DNA from: Carnegiea gigantea
Lineage: Eukaryota; Streptophyta; Magnoliopsida; Caryophyllales; Cactaceae
Direction of reading: 5' to 3'
DNA: 64,000 bases
Assembly: GCA_029747015.1 (NCBI GenBank)
Contig: JAKOGI010000001.1
Coordinates: 4,021,001-4,085,000 of the forward strand
The translations under genes were made by a program, and so were the position numbers. Shown here in pieces: positions 1-11,264 of the stretch (the stretch's first letter is position 1; the number at the start of each line of letters is the position of its first letter). The notes under the pieces were generated by a model, which saw only the letters and a program-made list of their open reading frames with translations, made no database searches and was not told the DNA's origin.

Positions 1-192
1 TAGTCAAAGTCCCTTTGGCTTTAGCTTAGCTTCCTTTACTTAATTAATTTCACTTTTTTTTGTGTGTCCTGGTTTTCTGGTGACTGTTGAATTGTGTGCT
101 TCTTTTTTAGGTTTATATTTTTACATATATAAATACCCAGACATTGCTTACATTCAGGGGTTTTTCTCTTGTTTTTTTAATCTTGATAGAAC
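1..192 (+). other. 5' leader and probable leader intron of the bHLH gene
   Basis: T-rich sequence directly before the start codon. A pyrimidine tract followed by TTGATAG lies just upstream of the ATG at 193, which suggests a 5'-UTR intron acceptor a few bases before the start. The promoter lies outside the window. Confidence 0.4.
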
Positions 193-2798
193 ATGGGTGG
201 TGATGATAATGAGAGTTGTCAAATGGGGTTTCAACATTGCGCTGAGATGATGCTCAATTGCCCATCTTCTGGCATGAACACAAGGCCTCTGTCTGAGAAA
301 TTTGAACCTATGCCAATGAGCTCAGGTTATGGTTCTGGTTGGGATCCCATTGTTTCACTCAGCCAGAGTGGGAGTTTTGGTCGTGTTTCTTCAATTGTTT
401 CTCAGGGTGATTTAACCAAATCAACCTCCTACCCCATGTTACTAGAAACCCAAGGAATTAGCACCCCAACTCACTATCTTAACTACCCCTTGGATCCCAA
501 CCTCACTCAAATGATGCCTAAGCTTCCAGTGTTTGGGGGTGGAAATTTCACCGAAATTGCAAACCCTTTTGGCCTTCCTGGGGATGTTCAAAATCCCAAT
601 GTACTCTTTCCTCCAAATTATGCCTCGAATAGGAGCGGGACAGATGAGAGATCGTGTGCAAATGCTGATCAAGCTGAAAGAGATAGACAAATCCCAGAAG
701 GAAGAGCTGCGGGAGTGTCACCAGATGGAAAAAGGAAGAGGGACTCTAACTCTCCTTGTCCTCCCAATAAGGTAATTAGCCACTGACAATGTCTCCTATA
801 TAATACTGTGCATAAATGATTCTGCAGTTTGATTACATAATCTCTTGTGGTTGCACCAATAATCTAGCCTAAGTGGTCTGATTAACCACTGTAATAATTT
901 GGCGATTTGATTGTCTGATATTGTGTTGAAATCCTGCTGAAATATACATATGATGATATAGCTCATGGTTTCTGGACAGTCCTAGTTTCTTACAGTAGTG
1001 TTTATTTGGTTTTCCTGCATGATAGAATTGTGAGGGAGACTGTCAAAACGATCATTCTAGTGAAAATTCAGGCGCAAAAGAATCAGAGGATAAGAGGCCG
1101 AAAACTGAACAGAATACAACTGGTGATCCATGTGGTAAGCAAGTTGACAAGCAAGTGAAAGACAATTCTCAAGGTGAAGAAGCTCCTAAAAATTACATTC
1201 ATGTGAGAGCTAGGCGTGGTCAGGCCACAAACAGTCACAGCCTTGCAGAAAGGGTACTGTATTTTGAACATCTTAGCTTGTGATATCAAATCAAAACGCA
1301 AGTTGGTATGTAGTGAAATCATAATAATATCCCATGGCAGGTGAGAAGGGAGAAGATTAGTGAGAGGATGAGACTGCTTCAAGAACTTGTTCCAGGGTGT
1401 AATAAGGTAACTGATTTCTTTCATCCTGTGGCTTTTGCCTTTTTTTGTTGGGAAATAGACATTTCTGAAACATGTTTGACCATGATTGGGTTTTGCTATT
1501 TGAAGATTACTGGGAAGGCTGTGATGTTAGATGAGATAATCAATTATGTTCAGTCACTTCAACAGCAGGTTGAGGTGAGTAATTTCTCTTGTCGTTAAGG
1601 CTGATTTCTCAATGAAATCCTATGCTACCTGTGCGCCAGACTGCTAGTTCAAAATAAAGACATCAAACAGCCGCAACTCCCCAATATAAGTCCACCTGGT
1701 CAGGGACTGGGAAAATTGAGTTATGTACGCTCTCATCTCTGATTTTGAGAAATGGAGAGAGATTGTTTCAAATACGTCATCCATGCAGTATTGAAAATGT
1801 GTTGGATTTGGTGTGTAACTTGAACTTTTAAGAGTTGGATGACCTTGATGCTCAAACTGACGTCAAAGGTTACATACCGAAGTTACATTTCCCTTAAGGG
1901 GGGGGGGGGACATTTTTTCTATGAAAACAAGCACATATATTGAGGGTATTTCTCTAGAACATCTTTTATGCATGTTTTAAAACATTGTAAACTATTAAAA
2001 GTTATGAGGAGTTCCTTAGATAGTTTATGAAGGACTAATTTTTGGGGCCTCTTTTGGAAATGGAAAGAAAGAGATGAGGTCGCATTCGTATTGACCTACA
2101 TAGGCCCTGCTCTGGGATCCGTAATGGGTTTTCTTCTTCTTGTATTGTAGCCGCTGCTGTTCTCAGTGATCGGTAACTTATTCCTTCTGCTTTTACAGTT
2201 TCTATCAATGAAGCTCGCCACTGTGAATCCTGAGCTGAACTTTGATATCGACCGACTTCTATCCAAAGATGTAAGTGGGAAATTCTGTGGATTCTTTTTA
2301 ATTATATTGAATGGGATTCCGCCAATTTAGGTCTGATCATAACATTGCCCAATTTTCTTTTTGCTCAGATTCTTCATTCACGTGCAAGTGGCACACCTGT
2401 TATTGGATTTGATCAAGGAATGAGCTCCTCCCATGGATTTACTCCTGGATTTCATCAAGTAAGTTTGGCCACTTTACCAAATCCCGCTTCACAGTATCAT
2501 CGCATGTCCCAGGTACATAAAGAGCCCGTTTGAAGTTATCTTAGAGCTTTTGACAGTTGATAAATGTCAAAGTAAGTTTGTTTTCTCTGGAATACACAGC
2601 CTGTATGGGATAACGACCTGCAAAATCTTCTTCATATGGGTTTTGACTCTAACTCATCTCTCGGTAACCTCGGACCAAATGGTATGAGCTGGAATTTCTT
2701 CTTCCATATTTTCTTAGCAAAATTTCTTGGGCACTCTGATTTTTTCTGATATGATGTCTTTCTGAACTCTGACAGGTAACTCAAAGCCTGAGCTATAG
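193..2798 (+). CDS. BHLH74: bHLH transcription factor, bHLH74-like
   Basis: Nuclear DNA-binding regulator of the plant bHLH group that includes bHLH74, bHLH49 and CIB factors. Eight coding exons join in frame: 193-771, 1026-1253, 1341-1406, 1506-1574, 2199-2270, 2369-2512, 2600-2681 and 2776-2798, giving 420 residues. The bHLH domain is at about residues 259-316. H264, E268 and R272 form the H-E-R set expected for G-box recognition. Helix 2 carries [17 protein letters not shown]. The MGG...MGFQH amino end and the NG-x-x-KPEL carboxyl end match bHLH74 more than its sisters. The 193-residue region before exon 2 is Ser/Pro/Gly-rich with no fold I can name. All introns are GT-AG. Family members promote cell elongation, so the role here is inferred. 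The exact orthologue (74 rather than 49) is less certain than the family. Confidence 0.9.
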
Positions 2799-4500
2799 GA
2801 TTATTATGGGAAAATACCAAGTTATGATCACTTCTAAGTTCTAACAGCAACTTCGGGATTTAGTTGACTGTGCATTTGACTCAGCAGGCGAAAGAAAAAT
2901 ATTTTTGCAGGATAAATGCGTAATTAATTAATTATAAGCCATAGTTTGGGATTTTGTATAGGTGCTTAGTTCCTGACTTTTCTTCGAGTTTTAGAGAAGA
3001 AGGTGACTCGCAAGGTTTTGTAAATTAAGAAATCTATTTGTAAGACTTTGTGTTTGATGATCATGGACTGCTTTTCTTTGCTTCTGTAGATTTATATAAA
3101 TTATAAGTGTAGCTCTGAAACCAGGTGTGGTTTGGTTATATTTTCATTTGTTGTGTTGTAGGAAATCTTCTGTAAAGGAGACCATGTGGAAAATGATAGA
3201 ATCTAAGGTTGGTTTTCTGCGTAACGTTTCAAGATATACCCTTTTCTTTTATTAGTGCTTCATTTGCATGCGACATTGGCCCATTGGGTGTCTTGATTGC
3301 TGAAGGCCTTAGCCTCATGTCTGTGAAAATGCGACACCCCCCGCCCCAAAAAACCAAAAAAACAAAGGAAAGGAAAACTACAATTATAACCTGTGAGAGA
3401 TGGAGAAATTCCGAAATTCATAGGCAAATAGCTCTGTCACAAGTCTCATCCCTAAGCCCCTCAGTAGCACTACTTAATGAAAACATGAAGAGGAAGGGGA
3501 ACTCTTTGACTCCCCTCATGGAAGGTGCACTCGGAAACCTCACGACAAAAGATATGATAGTTCTGAAATATCTGATTGTACCATCCTATAGTGATGAAAG
3601 AACCAAAGTATATGTCATTCAGTCCTATGAATGACCTCTTCTGCTAGGGATGTCTTTTATAGGATTTTATTGTATTTTTTTTCATTTTTATAAAAGAATT
3701 TTAAAGTACAGTTGCTAATAAGAACTTTTAGTTTTATTTAGAAAACTACTATTTTTTAAATAAAAGATCTTCTTAGAGATAACCCATTGATCAGAAAGCA
3801 TAATCAGACAATTAGAACCTAAAATTGAAAGGTTTTGAAAAAGTCCCTCATTAAACTGCTTAATTTCATTAATTTGGAGCAAACAATAGTTTTGATACTT
3901 GTGGAGTACCCTTTGGCACCTCTGGTTCAAACTTCAAAGGCAAGGCGGTGAGCCACCCCTCACTTGCAAATTGTTTTGACTACCAAAGCATGGGAAGCTT
4001 AAATGTCATTCATGACTTAACGCATGGGAAATCCTATGCAAAATTAAGCGTGAAATCCGTATCTATAGCACTAATATTGACTATTAAGCTAAGACCTCAT
4101 CACCTCAGTGAGGTCTATGTTTAAAGCGTAAGCCTCATGTTCCATGCACAGACTTCCTCCACACCACGAATATAACCAACATCAAAGGGAAATCCTATGC
4201 AAAATTCTACGTGGAGGCACGTCAAATGCTTCCAACCAGCTTGATAAAGATTTCGAGGAAAAGCAGATCTATTCAACATATCAACAACAGAGCCAAGACA
4301 GGATTCATCAGCTCAGATTTAGATCAAAGGCATGTGTTCCTAGCACATGAAAACAGCAGTTCCTGTTTCAGATAAAGACCAAATATGTACATCACTGTCA
4401 TCACAAAATGCTCCTCAGTTAGAAAGTCAGATAAGCATTCATGCACATCAGTTTCTAGATCTACATTAAGCTTGGCTTCAGCAACTCAGGAAGTTAAATT
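2799..4500. other. 3' UTR of the bHLH gene and intergenic stretch
   Basis: The bHLH 3' UTR probably occupies the first 300-400 bases. The rest has no gene I can support. The open frame at 3209-3634 has low-complexity composition and no recognisable motif. A short hairpin, GACCTCA with TGAGGTC, lies near 4093-4115. The far end is likely the 3' UTR of the minus-strand polymerase subunit gene. Confidence 0.5.
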
Positions 4501-5028
4501 TCAGACAGGCCCCAGATAATCCCCATCCACACTGACCACGGCCTGGAACTCCCTTTCAGCTTCTACCCACTTTGTGCCAATCACAGAAAAGCGAACCACA
4601 ACATCCTTCTTGATTTGGGCCTGCTTGTCACTGTGGAACATTGGACTTTCCCCAGGCACGTGCTCATAACCCGGCATCTTCTGAGCAGAGAGGAAGATAG
4701 TCTCGATGGGTCCACACCTCAGGAACACCCCGTGCCTTAATACCCTGTGGACTACTCCCTCCGCCACCTCGCCTTTGAATATGTTGAACGTGAGAGCAGA
4801 GAAGGTCACAGGAAAAAGGACGTCCCCTTCCTGCTGCCGAACTCTCCCTTCCCCAATTTTATCCAAAGTGGTGACTGCAAGCAAATAACCAAGATCCTTG
4901 GTTGCCTTCTTGGCTGCAAAATCCTCCAACAACCGGGTTATAATCGCCCTTTGCAGCATTAACCCTTTCACATCCATGTGTTCAGCAGGGATAATCACAT
5001 TCCATTGGAGCTGCTTTTTGAAAAACAT
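4501..5028 (-). CDS. NRPE7: RNA polymerase V/IV subunit 7 (RPB7-like)
   Basis: Single-exon gene of 175 residues, matching the usual size of about 178. It encodes the RPB7-type stalk subunit used by the plant RNA-silencing polymerases Pol V and Pol IV, which act in the nucleus in RNA-directed DNA methylation. The amino half (MFFKKQLQWNVIIP onward) is the RPB7 tip domain, with the IGEGRVR and DVLFPV motifs. The carboxyl half from about residue 85 (FKGEVAEGVV...HGVFLRCGPIE) is the OB-fold, ending in DGDYLGPV. The KKATKDLGYLLAVTTLD segment fits the NRPD7/NRPE7 class and not Pol II NRPB7. The open frame extends 33 codons further upstream. I chose the internal ATG at 5028 because the family begins MFF and because an acceptor-like TTTCACAG ends at 5043, just upstream of it. 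NRPD7 and NRPE7 cannot be told apart here. Confidence 0.88.
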   Translation of the reverse strand: MFFKKQLQWNVIIPAEHMDVKGLMLQRAIITRLLEDFAAKKATKDLGYLLAVTTLDKIGEGRVRQQEGDVLFPVTFSALTFNIFKGEVAEGVVHRVLRHGVFLRCGPIETIFLSAQKMPGYEHVPGESPMFHSDKQAQIKKDVVVRFSVIGTKWVEAEREFQAVVSVDGDYLGPV

Positions 5029-7430
5029 TGTTCTGGAAGTTGCTGTGAAAGAGATCAACAGAACGTTAGAACAGGAAAGCTTATTTTTGCAGCCCCATTT
5101 GCTGCACTCTGCTGGTGATGGTTTCAACTGGAAATTCTCTAACTCGGTTTGTAATGAGTAGGAACAGGAAGCTTTTCCTTGTATGTGAATGGAAAGTTAA
5201 ATGGTTTTTTAAAACCCCCGAGGACAGAGAGAAGGTTTCTTTCGTTTTTGATCTGTCTTCTAGTATTGGATATGCTGAATTTGGCAAGCAACTTAGTAAA
5301 AATTCAGAATTCACCATGTACAAAAATCTCAAGCTTAAAATGATATGTTTGCTAGTGATGTCAGAACTCTCTCAAAGAAATAAGCAATTTGTCAAGACCC
5401 TCATGGATGGTACAATTGGTTCTCCCAAGTCCTATAAAATCCGAGTACACAAACAGTCAAGTGGGTTAACCAAATGTATCTTAAAGTCGGATGACTTTCA
5501 TGCCAAGCTGCCAACTGCCCTGGATGACCGCAGTTGGGACCAGAGGAAACTAATAATACTAAACATTAATTACCAGAGGTTATGCCCCAAAACTAGTAGA
5601 TTTCGGAGAAGAAAGAATGTCATGTCACTCATATAACAAGAAATGGTAGAAATGATTGCTAGGACAGCACGGAAGAAATGCCCTTGTGAGAAAGATCTAA
5701 CTGAAACATTCCAAAGCATTCATTCATTCACTTTATGGCTACCCATCTTAGTAGGGCATTGAAAATTGATGGACCAATTCAAGTGACTGTAACTAACGAC
5801 TTATGCTCTTTATATGACAAGAAGCTTGAAGCAGCTCATCATTGTTCTTTAAAAGAAGGATAGCAGTAACCAGTTTAATGGCATAAACCAATGGTCGCCA
5901 GCAAGGAGTCACCATACCAAATTGAAGGTATACAGATTAGCATATTCAAAGATTTAAAGGAACCAAATTAGGAAACCATTATGTGTTGTTGTTTGGAAAC
6001 CCTGGTATATCATGCATGGAAAAACAAAAAAAAACTTCAGCCAGCCTCCAGTCCAAAAGGCTGCTACGTTATTACAGCAGAAGACAGCCATCAATCCAAG
6101 CAGTGGTCGCCCCAGGGAAGATCAAGGTTATTGATAGGATTTCTGCAAATAACACTAGTTTCTTGCTACGAGGCTGCTCTGCAGATATCAAAGGAATACT
6201 ACATAGAAGGTGACTAGCAACCATTATGTTTTTCATGCGTGGATTCTACAATCTGCATTTGCCAGCTCTTTGGTAGTATATTTCTCAGATGATTAACAAC
6301 CCCCCCCCCCCAAAAAAAAAAAGACACAGACAGACAGACACCGACAGCAATGCGGACAGAAAAGAGTGCATGATTATACGTTATACAGAAAAACCATACT
6401 ACAAGTTTAGAAATCAGAACAAATTATACACAATCAAATCATGTTTCCCTGATCAACAAAGCCATCAGCGGCACATCATCATCACCCCCCCCACCTCTCT
6501 GTCTCTGTCTCTCTCTCTCTCCCTCTCTCCCCCTCTCCCTCCCGCAAAATCTACGGCCAAAACTCATCAGAGAGAGATGCAGTTATAGAGAGTTTGACCC
6601 GCCGGGGGGGGGGGGGTTGAGGATTGATTGATGGAGGTTATTGCCATCAGATTTTGCAGGTTGATAGAAATGCCAAAGATGATAATCTCAAGAAAGCTAA
6701 TCACTAACTGGCCATGAAATGGCCCCCCGACAAAAACCCGAACAACAAAAAAAGACCCCGAAGCTGAATTTAAGCAAATCTCCTAAGCCTACAATGTGGG
6801 TGGATTCTCATTGCATTCCAATCTCAAATTCATTCCGTGATTTCGTTTCTTCCCCCTTTTCTTCTGGGTTTGTTAAAACTTTAATAAGTTACCAGGGTTT
6901 ACAGAACTGAATTTTGACTTCAATTTTCTGATTAAGATTCTGAGTGACCCACAAAAGCGGGCTCTTTTCTGATTAGGGTTTACCAATCTTTCAAACAGTA
7001 GCAATAATTTCAAGTGACACCAGCTTGAATGTGGGTTCTGGAAACACTACGATAAACAACAACGGCAACACAGCACAGCATTTCACAGATGTTCAACGTA
7101 AATTCAAGAGCTTGACATGAGTTTGTGCGACAATCAAATTATCAATTACATTTCAACCTAATTCATTCGACAGAGAATCACAATCAAATTATGAATTACA
7201 TTTCACAATTCAACAATCAAAATCATGCTAACTCGAAATCAGGAAATTCATCAGCAAAAGATAAAATGCGTTGAATCTAACCTGAAATTTCGCTCCACCG
7301 CCGAGCCGAGTGTGTACTATGATTGGAGTGAGTGCCCCCGAAGAGAAAGAAGAGAAAGGGGAAGGGGTGAGGTTCATTGGACTCCTTTTTCCAAAAAAAA
7401 AAAAAAAATTGTGGCAAGAAAGGGATAAAT
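5029..7430 (-). other. probable 5'-UTR intron and leader exon of the NRPE7-like gene
   Basis: On the minus strand an acceptor-like TTTCACAG ends at 5043, 15 bases before the start codon. A donor-like TTTCAG/GTTAGA lies at 7282/7281. Together they define a possible 2.2-kb leader intron with a noncoding first exon in about 7282-7420. No protein-like frame in the interval is convincing; the 173-codon plus-strand frame at 5115-5636 shows no family features. The stretch holds a C12A11 homopolymer junction at 6300-6322, a CT microsatellite and a G-run near 6604. RNA evidence would be needed to confirm the intron. Confidence 0.4.
6494..6546. repeat. CT-rich microsatellite
   Basis: Imperfect (CT)n/(CTCTCC)n tract inside the putative leader intron of the NRPE7-like gene. 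A short GACA repeat lies about 150 bases before it. Confidence 0.8.
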
Positions 7431-8802
7431 TTATTTTTCTTTAATCCTCTGTCCGGCATCTATTATACATTTTCAAACTAAAAGAATACATTTTTGAATG
7501 TTATGAAAATAGTTCGACTCCAAAAATTTAGCTTAAAACTTCTTGAATGTTCGTTTACTCTTCTTATACAAACCGTTATTTTCTCAAAATATAGTTTAGG
7601 AAAGATATTTATAGATATTTTGTAGTGACAATGGTTTTTTGAATTTAATTCTTAGTGCATAAATGTTTAACGAACCGGGTTGCAGAAAATAGGTTTATTA
7701 AATTTAATACTGAGCTAACTAATTGTTATGATTCTTTTAATTGGAAAGATAATGATTTCAAGTGGCACTTATAGTGAAATTGGACATAAATAATTGTAAA
7801 TTTAAAATATTATGATGAAATTCAACGTTCAAATAACTAATACTTTATCTGTTTCATGTCCATAGTCTTAATTAAAAAATGTGCAAAAATAAGCATTAAA
7901 TGCGTTCATACTGTTGAAATATATTTCTAACGAGTGAAAAGATTGATAATTGTTGTAAAAAAGTGAAGTTTGAGAATATTATGGGACTATATAAGATAGT
8001 TTTGACAATGAACATGAGACATAAAGAGTATAAATCTTACTGACTTTTGACTTCAGAACTCTTATGATCTTCCAATAGATAATCTTTAATGACTCTACAC
8101 ATGGAGAACATCACAATTTTGAAATTGATCTTCATCCAATATTTTAGATAATATGAATCAATGATAACTTTCATATGAAGAGGAATTAAAACTCTTATCA
8201 AAGAGTTAAAAAAAAAATCTTACCGATAACGAATTTCACTTTTATTTATTGAAAGTTAGGAATCTAAATCAATTCGGATCAGATGATAATGGAGCTGGAG
8301 GTATACAATATGTATATTATACTCATTAGAACATATTCTTCCAAGAGTCACATCAGTAAAAATAAATTAAAAAATTAATATATGACAAATACATGCATGG
8401 AAAATATATACACATAGAAAATAAAAGCATGCACTCCCAAGCGCATATAAGAAATTATCCGAGGTGCATGCCGGCATGAGTAAAGTTCAGGTGAGGGGAT
8501 TATATTGGGTGATGACGTGTTTTAATTTAGTTATTTACAACAGAATTTAATGGTTATTATCATGATTTGTTATTCTCATATTTTATTTTTAATAATTGTT
8601 CTAATTATATGATATTGACACCCCCCCTTCTTCCCCTACCTAGTAAATGGGCCCATGTGGCCCTCTTTCATAAACTGGAAAGGGCATGGGCTGGGTTGTT
8701 GCAGACCGTTGAAAGCATGTGGCATCTTTCCACAATCTCTATGACATTGAGAATATGCCACCGTCAGGACTCGAAGCTTGGAGGAGAACCGGTTGCAATG
8801 AA
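7431..8802. other. AT-rich intergenic DNA
   Basis: No gene, RNA or clear repeat end was recognised. Composition is strongly AT-rich with short poly-A and poly-T runs. It probably includes the promoter of the minus-strand NRPE7-like gene at its left side. Confidence 0.5.
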
Positions 8803-9132
8803 GAGTTTGTTCTTTTCATAGGTAAATTATAAGTGTGGCATAGAAAAAAATAGAATAGGTTAGGAATGAGTTGAATAAACTCATAAGGAGTTGGGTTTTT
8901 TTTTTTTTTAAAAAAAAACAGGAGAAAGGAAATGGGTGGAATGAAGTGAGAGACATATATAATTATTGATATTAAGGTGTGGGAGGGAGGGGAAAAGATA
9001 AGAACAAATGAAAGGAATGTGAATGAGTGGTATTTATGTTTACAAGGTGGGAAGAAGTAAAATGAGTGGAAATGAGTGGGAGGGAGTGAAATGGTAGTGA
9101 AAGTCAACATTTCTCACGAAAAGAACAAACCC
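8803..9132. mobile_element. Tourist/Harbinger-like MITE
   Basis: 330-bp non-autonomous element. The left end reads GAGTTTGTTCTTTTCATAGG and the right end is its near-perfect reverse complement (AAAAGAACAAACC at 9120-9132). The bases following are TAA and those preceding are GAA, so the 3-bp target duplication has one mismatch. The ends match the other copies at 17581, 40976 and 45863, but the interior is a different subfamily. Confidence 0.65.
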
Positions 9133-9504
9133 TAAATAGGCCATTTAGGGCGATTTAGTTTCTAGGTGCATGATTATATAGGCGTGGGGCACTCAGGCTG
9201 ATTCAACTTCTATATGTATCATTATATAGGGTTGGGTTGGGGTACAAGTTATGATAGAGTTCGCTTATTTAAAATGTGGGTCAAGTACTCAAGTCGGATC
9301 ATGGTCGAGCTTTTAGTGAAATAGAGTAGGGGTGCATATTTATCTTTTGTGCTAACTTGCATAAAATTTCACATACGATTATCATTGGTATATACAAATT
9401 ATTATTGATAAATTTAACCATTTATGGTATTTAAATTAATATAATAAATAAGTTAATAGATACATCTTGTCATTGAATGAGCTGTTATTGTACTGATTTG
9501 GGCT

Positions 9505-9856
9505 AGCATCCGCATTGGTTGGATCACGGTTCAAAAGGGAGGCTTACAGTTTAAAATATCATCTGTATTAGTGATCCACATGGCTTGTCCCGTGGTCTGA
9601 CTCCCTGCGATGATCCGCTCATAACTTTCTTTTTCCCCATTTTTTTGGCAAGCATATTAATGAATAATACAAATTAAAAGGGTAAAGCTAATTAAATATA
9701 TTTAAATGTGGGTCCATAAGTAATATTTTATTTGATGATCTCAGTTGGTGATCATTTGATGTAGAAGGGAGAGAAAAAGTTGGATTGTATGATAATATTA
9801 AAAGTGTAGGTCTCAACTTGTGATCTAAAAATATGGATCACCAATGTAAGTGCTCT
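9505..9856. mobile_element. candidate MITE with AGCATCCGCATTGG ends
   Basis: The left end, AGCATCCGCATTGGTTGGATCA, is mirrored at the right by TGGATCACCAATGTAAGTGCT. This gives inverted ends of about 24 bp around 300 bp of AT-rich DNA. No open frame fills it and no target duplication is clear, so the boundaries are approximate. Confidence 0.45.
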
Positions 9857-11264
9857 TATTGATTATGTTTTAAAAAGATGAATATATTATTGACCCAAGT
9901 TATTATGAAATCTTCTTTTTACAGTTCATTTTTATAAGGGTCAATCCACTTAATTTAATAGATATCTGACCTATTACCTGCTACTAATTGTACGGTTACA
10001 TATTAGTAACGATTTAAGATTATACATAAAAATCTCAATTGCCCTTTTGTTCTCCCAAATTCCATATTCAATTAATTGTATGCTTTTATTCAGGTAGATC
10101 ATGTTCAATATTTCCCCAACACAAGGGGAAAAAAAAAAGGTGGCAATTTTTTTTTCTTTTTTTTTGGTTTGGTTTTCACTATTACCATGACGACCCGCCA
10201 ATGACCAAACAATAAATACATGTATAGGAGGGTCGTTAGAATGTCACACGTTCCCTCTCAAGTTTTGGCCCTCGTACTTATTTTCATAGTCATTGCCTTT
10301 GCCCTTGATCTTATCTACTTGGTTAAAAAAAGCTATCAAAATTTCACATTTCCATCAAAATCCCAACAAAAAACACACAAATTAAAATTCATTAAAATTT
10401 GCCCCATTTCCTGAAGGGAAGGGGGCTGTGCATCCCAATATTCATCCCTCTTTCTTCTTCTTCTTCTTCTCCTCCCTTCAATTTTATCTTAAACCCCATT
10501 TTCATCAACCACATTTTCTCTGACTTCAATTTTCTTTCCCCCAGAAAAAAAAAATTTAATTTCTGGGTCAAAAAATTTAAACCCCAATTCAAATTATGCA
10601 GTGTTCATCCCCCTTGGGCTGAAGCTGGATGTTTCTGAAGTCACATTCACATTGTGTCCTTGATTATTGATTTTTCCCAAAAAAGTGTTAGGTTTTGTAA
10701 GAATTTGATTGGAATTATTTAAGTTTAATTCTAATTAGGGCTAATCACCTGTTTGTCGGAGCACTGCGGTTTCCCTGTTTATTGTTAATCCATTGTTTTG
10801 ATTCCCGTCTGGTCCCCATTGATTTGATTTTAAGTTTATTAAAAATCTCAGGTTTTGACTCAATTTGGGGGCTAAATTCAGATTATAATCGGGGGTAATC
10901 TCTCATTGATTTTGTAAAAGGGTGTCTGAAAAACCCCCCAAAAAATAAAAAAATCCACCTTTTTTTTTTGAAAGTGCATTTAACTGGGTAATATTCTAAT
11001 GGAATCAAAGACGTGTTGAGCTGTCTGTTACCAATACTGAACCATCCGTGTCTATCACTTTCCCCTTCGCCGCTCTCTATATTTTTCTCTCTCCTCTGTC
11101 CTCGCTCTGTCGTCATTATATTTCTTCATTTTCATGGCAGCTTTCATGTACTAAGCTCGAATTCAAAAATCCCATCTGTATTTCTCTCTCCATCTTCACT
11201 CACATTCCTTCATACCCAGAAAAACCCAGACAGGAAAACCTAAGAAAAAGGGAGGAGAGAGAAA
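9857..11264 (+). other. upstream region and 5' leader of the CslC gene
   Basis: AT-rich DNA turning CT-rich over the last 300 bases, which is typical of a plant 5' UTR. TTC/TCT repeats occur near 10450-10475. A leader intron cannot be excluded. No separate gene was recognised. Confidence 0.5.

Noticed and set aside
760..1050. miR396 target site, as reported for some Brassicaceae bHLH74 genes
   Set aside because: The spliced sequence around the exon 1/2 junction has only weak similarity to the site, with gaps. I do not regard it as a target.
3209..3634. 141-codon frame after the bHLH gene
   Set aside because: Low-complexity composition and no motif; it is crossed by a homopolymer tract.
5115..5636. 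173-codon plus-strand open frame beside the NRPE7-like gene
   Set aside because: No recognisable domain or repeat conservation; it overlaps the antisense leader of a real gene and sits in the putative leader intron.
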